64,000 bases of DNA from CAWHYG01 sp963833505 (lineage in GTDB: Bacteria > Eisenbacteria > RBG-16-71-46 > CAIMUX01). The stretch is from positions 248,001-312,000 of the forward strand of contig CAWHYG010000008.1 of the NCBI GenBank assembly GCA_963833505.1, read 5' to 3'. The position numbers and the translations under genes are program-made. Every line of letters starts with the position of its first letter. Position 1 is the stretch's first letter. Shown in pieces: positions 1 to 7,650 of this stretch. Under the pieces are notes generated by a model. The model made no database searches, had not been told where the DNA came from, and saw only the letters and a program-made list of their open reading frames with translations.

Positions 1-940
1 AGCGCTCGTCCTCCTGGAGGGGAATCGGGCTCGGATCCTCGCCGTCCTCCTTTTCCTTGTCCAGGAACTGGCCCATGTGTCCCAGCACCTGGTCCCGCAC
101 CTGATCGAGATACTCCGCCACCTTGGCGTCGGGATACTCCCCCTTGAGGTCGTTCAAGGCGTCGGTGATGATGGGCCGGCCGAACTCCTTCTCGAGCTGG
201 GCCAGCTCCTCGCGCAGCTTGCGCTTGATGTCCCGGACCTTCTTGAAGGTGTCCTCCATCATCTGGCGCAGCTCGGAGTACTTCTCGCGCAGGTGGGCGA
301 ACTCCTCCTTGCTGAACTTCTCCTGCATGGCCAGCGCCTCGACGCGCTCGAGCTGAACCGGCTCTCCGTTGATCACGGGCGCGATCTCCGGCTTGGAAAA
401 GGGACCCATCTGGATCTGGACCAGCGCGAAGTTCTCCTGCTGGATCTTCTCTTCGAAGAGGCGCACCGCCTCCTTCTCCATCTCCTTGAAGCGCTCGGCC
501 ACCTGCTTGGTCCGCTCCTTGTAATGGTCGCTCTCGAAGATCTGGGCGATGCTGCGCTTCATGTGGAGGACGAACTCCTCCATGTCGCGGCGGAAGGCCT
601 GGCCGCGCCCGGCCGGCAGGACGATCGAGAGCGGCATGTCGGGATCGCGGAAGTTGTTCACGTAGACGATGTCCATCGGAGCGCGGCGGCCGGTGTCCGT
701 GCTTTCCAGGAGGTGGCGGACGGTGGTGGTGCGGCCGGTCCCGGCGGGTCCGGAGACGAAGACGTTGTGCCCGCGGCTTCGCATGGAAAACGCGAGCTGC
801 ATGGCGGACAGGGCCCGATCCTGCCCGATGATCCCCCGGGCCGTGGGGATCTCATCGGCCCGATCGAAGCCCAACGAATCGGGATCGCAGACCCAGCGAA
901 GCTGGTCCGTCGGGACTCGCAGATCCTTCCGAGCGCTCAT
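1..940 (-). CDS. Lon-like ATP-dependent protease (AAA_32 family), N-terminal part
   Basis: Partial: the gene runs off the left edge, so only about 313 N-terminal residues are visible and the protease domain is missing. The ATG at 940 follows a strong GAGGAGG ribosome site. A P-loop GPAGTGRT sits near residues 64-71, with Arg where most P-loops have Lys; I recall this variant from the stand-alone Lon-like (COG1067/AAA_32) family. It is followed by TTTVRHLL and, from about residue 100, a long charged helical segment (KEMEKEAVRLFEEK, KKVRDIKRKLREELAQLEKE) typical of the substrate-facing insertion of that family. Probable cytoplasmic ATP-dependent protein quality control. Sure of the AAA/Lon-like assignment, less of the exact subfamily. 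Confidence 0.85.
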   Translation of the reverse strand, partial: MSARKDLRVPTDQLRWVCDPDSLGFDRADEIPTARGIIGQDRALSAMQLAFSMRSRGHNVFVSGPAGTGRTTTVRHLLESTDTGRRAPMDIVYVNNFRDPDMPLSIVLPAGRGQAFRRDMEEFVLHMKRSIAQIFESDHYKERTKQVAERFKEMEKEAVRLFEEKIQQENFALVQIQMGPFSKPEIAPVINGEPVQLERVEALAMQEKFSKEEFAHLREKYSELRQMMEDTFKKVRDIKRKLREELAQLEKEFGRPIITDALNDLKGEYPDAKVAEYLDQVRDQVLGHMGQFLDKEKEDGEDPSPIPLQEDER

Positions 941-995
941 CAACGCCTCCTCAGCCCCGTCACGGCGATGGCCGCGCGGCCGATGTGAAATCGAA

Positions 996-1121
996 CCGGA
1001 TCGCTCCGGCCGGCCCCGCCGGATCAGGCGTGCCGGAACCGGATCGCCCCGGCCGGCGCCGCCGGATCAGATGTGCCGGAACCGGATCGCTCCGGCCGGC
1101 GCGTCCTGATCAGGCGCGCCG
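996..1121. repeat. 43-bp intergenic tandem repeat, about 2.9 copies
   Basis: Three near-identical units start at 996, 1039 and 1082, each opening with CCGGATCGCTCCGGCCGG or one base different. The third copy decays at its end. The unit carries GATC/CCGG dyads able to fold. It fills the gap between the dapD end and the Lon-like gene start, so it may lie in the Lon-like promoter or leader. The period is not a multiple of three, unlike the repeats found inside genes in this window. Confidence 0.9.
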
Positions 1122-1128
1122 CGAACCC

Positions 1129-1965
1129 TCAAAACTCCAACGGATACTCGCGGAGCAACTCGTTCAGCGAAACCTTGCCTTCCGTCCCGGGGCTTCGCTC
1201 CCCGATCACGAGCGCGCAGGGAACCCCGAATTCCCCCGCCGGAAAGCGCTTCGGGATCGTTCCGGGCACGACCACCGCCCTCGGCGGCACCCGGCCCTTC
1301 CAGATCCGCGGACTCTCCCCTCGCGCGTCCACGATGGGCGTCGAGGCGGTCAGCACGACTCCGGCGCCGAGCACGGCGCCGGCGCCGACGCGCACGCCCT
1401 CGACCACGATCACGCGGGAGCCGAGAAAGACCGAATCCTCGATGATCACCGGCGCCGCCTGCGGAGGCTCCAGCACCCCGCCGATTCCGACGCCGCCCGA
1501 GACGTGCACGCCCCGTCCGACCTGGGCGCAGCTCCCCACCGTGGCCCAGGTGTCGATCATGCTTCCGGCGCCCACGCGGGCCCCGATGTTCACGAAACAC
1601 GGCATGGCCACGACGCCGCGCTCGAGAAAGGCCCCGTAGCGCACCGTGGCCGGGGGCACGACCCGGATGCCCGCTCCTTCCGGGTCCTGTTTCAGCGGGA
1701 TCTTGTCCCGGAAGGAAAACGGCCCGACTTTCATGGGCTCGGCCGGACGGAAGGCGAAGTAGAGGAGAATCGCCTCCTTGATCCAGGCGTGGACGGTCCA
1801 ATCGGCCCCTTCTTCGGCGGGCGGGGACGCGACGCGAAGCCCACCCTCATCCAGCGCCTGGATCACGGCCTCGACCGCGCTCTGGACGGCGGCGCTTTGC
1901 CGCTGCGAGGGATCGGCCCACGCGGCCTCGATGATCGCCTCTTGCTCGTCCCAGCTCCGGCTCAT
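1129..1965 (-). CDS. dapD: 2,3,4,5-tetrahydropyridine-2,6-dicarboxylate N-succinyltransferase
   Basis: 278 residues. Transfers succinyl from succinyl-CoA to tetrahydrodipicolinate, committing flux to the succinylase branch of DAP/lysine synthesis. An N-terminal helical region (EAIIEAAW) is followed by a left-handed beta-helix of hexapeptide repeats, with the family segments IGARVGAGSMIDTWATVGSC and GGVGIGGVLEP. Length and order match DapD. It is the last gene of dapE-dapC-dapD. The chosen ATG lies 11 bp after the dapC stop. A GTG at 1977 overlapping that stop (TAGTG) is an alternative start adding four residues. No strong ribosome site is visible, so translation may be coupled to dapC. Confidence 0.95.
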   Translation of the reverse strand: MSRSWDEQEAIIEAAWADPSQRQSAAVQSAVEAVIQALDEGGLRVASPPAEEGADWTVHAWIKEAILLYFAFRPAEPMKVGPFSFRDKIPLKQDPEGAGIRVVPPATVRYGAFLERGVVAMPCFVNIGARVGAGSMIDTWATVGSCAQVGRGVHVSGGVGIGGVLEPPQAAPVIIEDSVFLGSRVIVVEGVRVGAGAVLGAGVVLTASTPIVDARGESPRIWKGRVPPRAVVVPGTIPKRFPAGEFGVPCALVIGERSPGTEGKVSLNELLREYPLEF

Positions 1966-1976
1966 GGGCTCATCCA

Positions 1977-3128
1977 CTAGAGCGTCCGCTCCAGGATGGC
2001 GGCCGCTTCCTCGCACTCGGCCCGCGTGGGCACGAGCGCCATCCGCGCCCAGCCCTCTCCGGCCGCGCCGAAGTAGCTCGCCGGGGCCACGGCCACGCCG
2101 TTCTCGAGCAAGCGCTGGGCGAATCCCTCCGAGGTCTCGCCGGCGGGAACCTTCAGGTACAGATAGAAGGTGGCCTCGCTTCCGCCGATCTCGATCCCTT
2201 TTCTCCGGAAAACCGGGATGAGCACCTCCCGTTTCTCCCGATAGATCCGTCTTTGATCGGCGACGTGTTCCTCGTCGCCCCAGGCTTCACAGGCCGCTTC
2301 CATGACGAAGGAAGGCGTGGCCACACCCTGACTGGGCCGGACCTTCCGGAGCAACGCGATCAACTCCGGATCCCCCGCGATGAAACCGCTGCGATAGCCG
2401 GTCATGGCCGACCGCTTGCTCAGGGTGTTGAAGACGACCAGATTCTCGAACCCGAGCTGCAGCGCGCTCGGCGGCGGCTGATCGAACCAGATCTCGGAAT
2501 AGGCCTCATCCGACGCGAGCCAGAAACCGGATCGCCGGGCCAGGTCGAGGGCCCGACTGTAGAACTCCTCGCGGGCCACGGCGCCGGTCGGGTTGTTCGG
2601 ATAGTTGATCCAGAAGAGCGCCGTCCGCTCCAGAACCTGCGGAGAAAGCGCGGTGAGGTCGGGCAGGAATCCGAGCCTGGGCACGAGCGGCACGGGCACG
2701 GGATCGCCCCCGGCGAAACGCGCGCCGATCTCGTACACCGGATACGCCGGATCGGGGATCAGGACCAGCCGGCGTTCGCTGCGAGGGTCGATGACCGCCT
2801 GATGGATCAGGTAGACCGCTTCCTTCGACCCGTTCGATGGCAGGAGGTGGACGTCGGGATCCGTCTCCACGCCGTACCGCCGGGAGATCCAGCCGGAGAT
2901 CGCGCTTCTTAGAGCCGGCGTGCCGGCAGCCGGCGGGTAGGAGCTGCGAAGCGGAACGGAACGGAGCAGGCGCTCCCGAATCCTCGACGGGGTCTCCTCG
3001 TGCGGATCCCCGATCGTGAAGTCGATGACCCGGATCCCGCGTGATCGGGCCCCGGCCTTGGCTTCGTCCAGGCGGACGAACGGATAGGTGGCGAGGCTCG
3101 CGAATGCAGGATTGCGAGGTCGATTCAT
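1977..3128 (-). CDS. dapC: Succinyldiaminopimelate aminotransferase (class I/II)
   Basis: 383 residues of a fold-type I PLP aminotransferase. Visible motifs are NYPNNPTG (cofactor/substrate site), DEAYSEIWF (Asp contacting the PLP ring nitrogen) and TLSKRSAMTGYRSGF with the Schiff-base Lys, followed by an Arg that would bind the alpha-carboxylate. Lying between dapE and dapD makes N-succinyl-LL-2,6-diaminopimelate aminotransferase much the best role; sequence alone would not exclude another aspartate-type aminotransferase. The ATG at 3128 gives the conserved N-terminus and has GGAGGG about 9 bp upstream; an in-frame ATG at 3179 would add 17 unlikely residues. Confidence 0.9.
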   Translation of the reverse strand: MNRPRNPAFASLATYPFVRLDEAKAGARSRGIRVIDFTIGDPHEETPSRIRERLLRSVPLRSSYPPAAGTPALRSAISGWISRRYGVETDPDVHLLPSNGSKEAVYLIHQAVIDPRSERRLVLIPDPAYPVYEIGARFAGGDPVPVPLVPRLGFLPDLTALSPQVLERTALFWINYPNNPTGAVAREEFYSRALDLARRSGFWLASDEAYSEIWFDQPPPSALQLGFENLVVFNTLSKRSAMTGYRSGFIAGDPELIALLRKVRPSQGVATPSFVMEAACEAWGDEEHVADQRRIYREKREVLIPVFRRKGIEIGGSEATFYLYLKVPAGETSEGFAQRLLENGVAVAPASYFGAAGEGWARMALVPTRAECEEAAAILERTL

Positions 3129-3189
3129 CAAGTCCGGTCCCTCCGATTGGTTCCAACATGTTCCGCGCGGCTTCGTCAAACGTCAACCA

Positions 3190-3310
3190 GGCTCCGTGAT
3201 CGGGGCCGGCCCCGATCCGCCGACGCCGGCGGTCCCGGCTCCCGTGGGGCCGGCGCGTCCCGATCCGGCGATGCCGGCAGGCGTCGATCCGATCACGTGG
3301 GCGGGCCCGG
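3190..3310. repeat. Degenerate GC-rich repeat between dapE and dapC
   Basis: Two imperfect units share GGGGCCGGC (3202, 3246) and CCCGATCCG (near 3211 and 3259), about 44-48 bp apart, each with GCCGGC dyads. The right-hand end runs into the last codons of dapE. The composition resembles the other tandem repeats of this window. Confidence 0.6.
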
Positions 3311-4543
3311 ACCGGTCAGGAACGTGACCATGCGCTCAAGGCACGCCTCGGCCGAAGCCGCCTCCACGAACTCCTCCCGGGTGTGGCAGAGCTCGGGATC
3401 TCCGGGACCCCAGTTGATCGCGGGCACGCCCGCGGCACTGAGGCGCGCAACGTCGGTCCATCCCTGCTTCGCTCGCCGCGGCAGTCCGGTGGATTCGCAG
3501 AGGTACCGATAAAGCGGATCATCAAACGAGATCTTCCCGGCCGGGGAGTGGTCAACCAAACGGCACTCCGCCTGTTCCGGCGAAGGGCAGAGGCCGCGCG
3601 CGAATTGCTCCGCTTCCTCGGGAGAACGATCGGGCGCGTAGCGGAGGTTCAGGTTGATCGTAAGAGTCCCCGGGATCACGTTTCGCACCTCGCCCGCGTG
3701 GAGCCGGGTCAGCGTGACCACCTCGCGGAACACCGCGCCGGCGATCTCCACCGTGCGGATCGGGCGGCGCAAGGTCGCCTCGAGCCAGGGCAGGGCGACC
3801 TCCAGAGGATGCCGCCCCATCCAGGGACGCGCGCTGTGGCAGGCGATCCCGTGGAAGACGACCTCCAGGTGGATCGAACCGTTGCAACCCAGCTCCAGGT
3901 TGCCGTCCGTCGGTTCCAGAAGGACTCCGAGGTCCGCGGTGGAGAGCCACGCCTCGCTCTCCAGGAGACGGCCGAGCGCGTTGCCTTCTTCCGAGCCCTC
4001 TTCGCCGGTGTAGAAGACGAACGCGCGATCGGCGAAGCCTTCCCGCGGATCGAGGCGCTCGAGCAGGCCCAGCATGACCGCCACGCCGGCTTTCATGTCA
4101 GCCGCGCCCCGGCCGGTGATCCGCCCGCCAAGAAGAGACGGATCCGGAGCCTCTCCCTTCGGGACGGTGTCGATGTGGCCGGCCAGAACGATCAACGGGC
4201 GGGAACCGGCCAGAGAGCATGGGCGGGAACGATCCGCTCGGGTCGGACCGGCATCCCATGGAGACGGAGGGGCGACGACGGTCGGATCCCCGTTCCGGGG
4301 CGAAGGGGACGGCGCACCGGGCGGCCCGGCGTCCCGCTCCGAAAGGGACGGCCCACCGGTCCCATCGGCCCGCATCGATGGAGGCGTCACCAGCAGCGAG
4401 TTCGCGACGCGATGAATCCGGTTCCCCCGTCCTGCCGCCACACCGCGCAGCCTGGCTTCCAGAAAGTCAGCCAGAGCCTGCTCGTCTCCAGTCACGCTGG
4501 GCACGGAGACGAGATCGAAGATGTCCCGGGCAACGTCCGTCAT
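3293..4543 (-). CDS. dapE: Succinyl-diaminopimelate desuccinylase with repeat insertion
   Basis: 416 residues of the M20 zinc aminoacylase family. It hydrolyses N-succinyl-LL-DAP to LL-DAP and succinate. Metal and catalytic motifs are AGHIDTVP (His/Asp), GRGAADMKAG (bridging Asp) and TGEEGSEEGN (catalytic Glu pair), with a conserved CHTREEF His near the C-terminus. About 60 residues rich in Gly, Pro, Ser and Arg interrupt the conserved region between SLLVTPP and LIVLAGHIDT. Their DNA holds a degenerate 39-bp (in-frame) repeat and none of it is expected in DapE. The ATG at 4543 was chosen because the preceding 46 codons have no family character. First gene of the dap operon. Confidence 0.92.
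   Translation of the reverse strand: MTDVARDIFDLVSVPSVTGDEQALADFLEARLRGVAAGRGNRIHRVANSLLVTPPSMRADGTGGPSLSERDAGPPGAPSPSPRNGDPTVVAPPSPWDAGPTRADRSRPCSLAGSRPLIVLAGHIDTVPKGEAPDPSLLGGRITGRGAADMKAGVAVMLGLLERLDPREGFADRAFVFYTGEEGSEEGNALGRLLESEAWLSTADLGVLLEPTDGNLELGCNGSIHLEVVFHGIACHSARPWMGRHPLEVALPWLEATLRRPIRTVEIAGAVFREVVTLTRLHAGEVRNVIPGTLTINLNLRYAPDRSPEEAEQFARGLCPSPEQAECRLVDHSPAGKISFDDPLYRYLCESTGLPRRAKQGWTDVARLSAAGVPAINWGPGDPELCHTREEFVEAASAEACLERMVTFLTGPGPPT
4200..4390. repeat. In-frame degenerate repeat inside dapE
   Basis: Units containing GGGACGGC-CACCGG recur with a 39-bp (13-codon) period near 4308 and 4347, with further decayed copies on the left. They encode a Gly/Pro/Ser/Arg linker absent from ordinary DapE. 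Confidence 0.65.
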
Positions 4544-4785
4544 GGGGAGATGTTCGCCCAGACGGCGGGAAGAGGCAAGGGACGCTCCGTCGATCTGCCG
4601 ACCAGGCGGGAGACCTCCGCCACTCGTCTGGTCCGGCGCGGCGACCTCGCGGGAGGAGGCACATGGGGCGGAATCAAGCACATGATGTGGTGCCTCGGCG
4701 ATCCATCCTGCGGCGGCAAGTGGTGAGGGCTGTCCGCGTCCCGCCGGCCGGAAGAGCTAGAACAACGGCGCCAAGATGCGACTGC

Positions 4786-4791
4786 AATATA
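4786..4791 (-). promoter_or_regulatory. Possible -10 element for the dap operon
   Basis: On the minus strand TATATT is directly preceded by TTG within an AT-rich island in otherwise GC-rich DNA, about 240 bp upstream of dapE. No convincing -35 box is present (TTCCGC at 17-bp spacing). Plausible but weak. Confidence 0.3.
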
Positions 4792-4828
4792 CAATCGCAT
4801 CCTATGTGGCGGAAGCATCAAACGGCCC

Positions 4829-4858
4829 GGGGGACAGCCGCCTTCAGTGGCGTCCCCC
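4829..4858 (-). terminator. Stem-loop downstream of trpB2
   Basis: GGGGGAC at 4829 pairs with GTCCCCC at 4852, with further inner pairing, about 100 bp past the trpB2 stop. There is no U-tract, so it is either a weak intrinsic terminator or an mRNA 3'-end structure. Confidence 0.4.
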
Positions 4859-4953
4859 AGGTCTGATCGGGACGATTCGCCGGAGGTCTTCCGGCGGGCG
4901 CCGGCACAGCCGGCCCCTCGCCGGTGATCGTCACGGCACCAACGACGACGATC

Positions 4954-6270
4954 TCAGCGAAGTTTCCCCGCCGCCTTCCCCAGCACCTCCTGATAGCCTT
5001 CGATGTCCATGAACCCGTGTCCGCTGATGTTGAAGGCGATCACCTTCTCCTCGCCGGTCTCCTTGCACTTCAGCGCCTCGTCGATGGCCGCGCAAATGCT
5101 GTAGGCGGACTCGGGAGCCGGCAGGAATCCCTCCGTGCGGATGAAGGTCAGCGCGTGCTGGAAGACGTGCTGCTCGTCCGTCGGATAGGCGACGGTGTCG
5201 ATGTATCCCAGGTGGCGCAGGAGGCTCAGGATCGGCGAGCACCCGTGATACCGGAGGCCGTCTCCCTTGACCGGCTTCATGTCGGCGGTGTGGCCCAGGG
5301 TGTACATCTTGAGGAGAGGCGTGATCTCGGCATGGTCGGCGAAGTCATACCGGTACTCCCCCTGGAGATTGGGGGCGGCCTGGCTCTGCGCGGCGATGAA
5401 GCGGATCTTCTTGCCCTTGGTCAGCACGTCCCCCAGGAAAGGCAGGGCGAAGCCGCCGAAGTTGCTGCCTCCGCCGAGGCAGGAGATCACCACATCGGGA
5501 TACTCCCCGATTTTCGCGAACTGCTTCTGGGTCTCGAGCCCGATGATGGTCTGATGCATCAGGACGTGGTTCAGGACCGATCCGAGGCAGTAGACCGCCT
5601 TCGGATCTCCCATGGCGTCCTCCAGGCCCTCGGAGATGGCGATGCCCAGAGACCCCGGATGATTCGGATCCTGGAAATGCAGCTTGCGCCCGAATTTCGT
5701 CTGATCGCTCGGGGAGGCGTAGACGTCGGCGCCGAGCATCTGCATGAAGCCGAGCCGCGCCGCCTTCCAGTTGTACACGGCGCGCACCCAGTAGACGGTG
5801 CAGCGAAGGCCGGCCAGGGACGCCGCCAGCGCGAGAGCGGTGCCCCACTGACCCGCACCGGTCTCGGTGGTCAGCCGCTCAAAGCCCTCTTCGCGGGCGT
5901 AATAGGCCTGGGCGACCGCGGTGTTGACCTTGTGGCTTCCGGTCGGGCTGTAGAACTCGGATTTGTAATACATCCGGGCGGGAGTCCCAAGGAGCTTCTC
6001 GAGCGACAGAGCCCGGAAGAGCGGCCGGGGACGCCCGATCTGGGCGTACAGCTCCCGAAGAGGCTCCGGAATGGGGATCCAGCGTTCCTGCGACATCTCC
6101 TGGCGCAGGCACTCCTTGCCCAGGAGCTTGGGCAACTGCTCCAGCCGGGACGGGCCCGTCTCGGGGTCCATCGGAGGCGGAAGGGGCTGCGGCAGGTCGG
6201 CGACGATGTTGTACCAGCGGTCCGGAATCTCCTCGACTGGGAGCTGGATCTGCCTCTTCGGTGGCGTCAT
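4954..6270 (-). CDS. trpB: TrpB2-type tryptophan synthase beta chain
   Basis: 438 residues. PLP enzyme condensing indole and serine to tryptophan. GSHKVNTA carries the PLP Lys, TETGAGQWG the Glu-containing active-site loop, and CLGGGSNFGG the phosphate-binding glycine loop. The long N-terminal extension (LPVEEIPDRWYNIVADLP) and the overall length mark the TrpB2 subgroup, common in archaea and several bacterial phyla, rather than TrpB1. No trpA adjoins it; TrpB2 enzymes often occur alone and may salvage indole or act on phosphoserine. The ATG at 6270 has AGAAGG about 7 bp upstream, and the codons further upstream are not conserved in character. Confidence 0.93.
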   Translation of the reverse strand: MTPPKRQIQLPVEEIPDRWYNIVADLPQPLPPPMDPETGPSRLEQLPKLLGKECLRQEMSQERWIPIPEPLRELYAQIGRPRPLFRALSLEKLLGTPARMYYKSEFYSPTGSHKVNTAVAQAYYAREEGFERLTTETGAGQWGTALALAASLAGLRCTVYWVRAVYNWKAARLGFMQMLGADVYASPSDQTKFGRKLHFQDPNHPGSLGIAISEGLEDAMGDPKAVYCLGSVLNHVLMHQTIIGLETQKQFAKIGEYPDVVISCLGGGSNFGGFALPFLGDVLTKGKKIRFIAAQSQAAPNLQGEYRYDFADHAEITPLLKMYTLGHTADMKPVKGDGLRYHGCSPILSLLRHLGYIDTVAYPTDEQHVFQHALTFIRTEGFLPAPESAYSICAAIDEALKCKETGEEKVIAFNISGHGFMDIEGYQEVLGKAAGKLR

Positions 6271-6601
6271 CTTGACCTTCTTGGAGGCCCCGCTTACGGC
6301 CGTCGACTCGGCGGTTTCTGGGGGCGTCCGGGAGAAACGCTGGCGCGGCCGACCGTGGCCGACTGAATTCCAACGCTGCGCGCGGGCGCGCCCCATCGGG
6401 ATCCTCGCGGATTGAGAACCTATCGGTCCCGAATCGGCGGGTCAACTGCGAAACGCCTCCCCCGGCCGCGCCGCGCCGATTCTGGGCGACCGGACCCGTG
6501 CGGGGACCCTTGCGCAGAGCCTGAAGATACAGGCGCCGACTCGCGGCGGAACGACGCCGGCCGATTGACAGGCAGAGAGACGCGTGATGAGATGGACATC
6601 C
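6271..6601. other. Divergent intergenic region trpB2 / DUF5674
   Basis: 331 bp without a supportable gene. A perfect TTGACA lies at 6565-6570 on the plus strand, 17 bp before TGAGAT (3 of 6 to a -10). If used, the DUF5674 transcript would have almost no leader. Confidence 0.4.
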
Positions 6602-6949
6602 ATGAGACTGGTCTCTGAAACGGACAGACTGCCGATTAGTGAACTGCGCCGGATGGCGGCCGATCGCGGCTGGGATCTGGTCAAGGCCGTCGTCGATGTC
6701 GCCCGGGCCATCATGCTGGTCGACGCGGACCTGCATGCAGATCAGGAAGCGGAGCTGCTGGCTTCTGGGTCCCATCAGCGGGATCTGTGGGGCATCAACC
6801 TGTACCCGGATCTACCGCGGGCGGACTGGCTTGAGTTCGATTCGATGATCAACCTGCGTCCCTCATCCGGCAACAGGTCACGAGGGGTGGAGGACCCGGC
6901 CACCCGCCAGAGAGTCACGATGCTGGTCGACCGCCTGGTCACGGGTTGA
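6602..6949 (+). CDS. DUF5674-family protein
   Basis: 115 residues. Recognised by the order SELRRMAADRGWDLVKAVVDVAR, a DADLHADQEAELLASGS segment, LWGINLYP, and FDSMINLRPSSGNRSRGVEDP. These match a small family of unknown function. No signal peptide or membrane segment is present. The next gene starts 4 bp after its stop, so the two are surely co-transcribed. Such tight pairs of small proteins recall toxin-antitoxin modules, but no toxin fold is recognisable. The ATG at 6602 is preceded by GAGATGGA; an ATG at 6584 would add six residues. Confidence 0.75.
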   Translation: MRLVSETDRLPISELRRMAADRGWDLVKAVVDVARAIMLVDADLHADQEAELLASGSHQRDLWGINLYPDLPRADWLEFDSMINLRPSSGNRSRGVEDPATRQRVTMLVDRLVTG

Positions 6950-6953
6950 AGCC

Positions 6954-7289
6954 ATGCTCCATCCCGACCTGGCCGGCGGACGCTGGTTCGAGCTGACCCT
7001 GGCTGAACAACTCGGACACGCCGGCAGCGAGTTCAGCCGCGCAATGAAGTGGAAGGACCGGAATCCCCAGATCGCGCGCGGCGCCATCGAGCGCCTCCTC
7101 GAGCTGATGGATCTGACCCTGGACGACCCCCGCCACCGGCAGTCGGTCGCGCGCCTCCGCGAGATCGCGCGGACGCGCGAGATTCTGGTCGACTACCTGC
7201 TCGGCTCGAACGAGTACCACTCGGACGGCGCGTCGCTCCAACGCTACTTCGACGCCTTCGCTCGGCTGGCAGCTCATCGCCGGGCTTGA
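6954..7289 (+). CDS. Small helical partner of the DUF5674 protein
   Basis: 111 residues, predicted all-helical and charged (GRWFELTLAEQLGHAGSEFSRAMKWKDRNP, RGAIERLLELMDLTL). It follows the DUF5674 gene by 4 bp. I recall similar proteins next to DUF5674 but cannot name a function. The motif pattern suggests a four-helix bundle. Stable pairing suggests a complex or an antitoxin/toxin-like relation; this is inference only. Its stop codon is the TGA inside the first unit of a 27-bp tandem repeat. Confidence 0.7.
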   Translation: MLHPDLAGGRWFELTLAEQLGHAGSEFSRAMKWKDRNPQIARGAIERLLELMDLTLDDPRHRQSVARLREIARTREILVDYLLGSNEYHSDGASLQRYFDAFARLAAHRRA

Positions 7290-7375
7290 CGGCCGGCGGC
7301 CCGGCGCGGCGCTTGACGGCTTGCGGCCCGGCTCTGGTCTTGACCGCGCGCGGCTGAGCGCCGGTCTATACGGCC
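7285..7375. repeat. 27-bp tandem repeat, about 3.3 copies
   Basis: Units begin CTTGAC at 7285, 7312 and 7339, with a decayed fourth start at 7366 (CTATAC). Each contains GGCCCGGC-like dyads. The stop codon of the preceding gene lies in unit one. It is the start of a 361-bp gap that has no gene. Confidence 0.85.
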
Positions 7376-7650
7376 GCAGCGGTTTCCGTCCGCGCCGGCC
7401 GATCTCAAAGCGCCTCTGGCCGCCACGCCCGGCCGCCCGTCGATGGCATTCCCTTGGCGGCACCTCCGGATCCGTCGAGGCCGGGTGATCCTGCTTTCGG
7501 CTGCGCCCGGGCCGGATGACCCACCGATCAGTCCGCTGATGGCGCGGGCCGCTCACGGCACGCTGGTTTCGGGCGTTGCCGCAGGCTATACTTGAGGGGC
7601 TATCGATGAACGCGTCTTGATCTCCGTCTGCGCCACACTCTGGAGGAACC
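7376..7650 (+). promoter_or_regulatory. Upstream region of the BNR protein gene
   Basis: No gene seen. TATACT at 7587-7592 could be a -10 box about 58 bp before the start. The -35 region is poor. Confidence 0.3.

Larger units (their letters stand above)
4544..4953. other. 410-bp intergenic region between dapE and trpB2
   Basis: No supportable gene. It contains the trpB2 downstream stem-loop, the AT-rich island with the possible dap promoter, and GC-rich DNA before dapE. Confidence 0.6.

Noticed and set aside
985..1980. Open frames running through the 43-bp repeat and over dapD
   Set aside because: The products are repeat-derived or antisense to dapD; no ribosome site and no family character.
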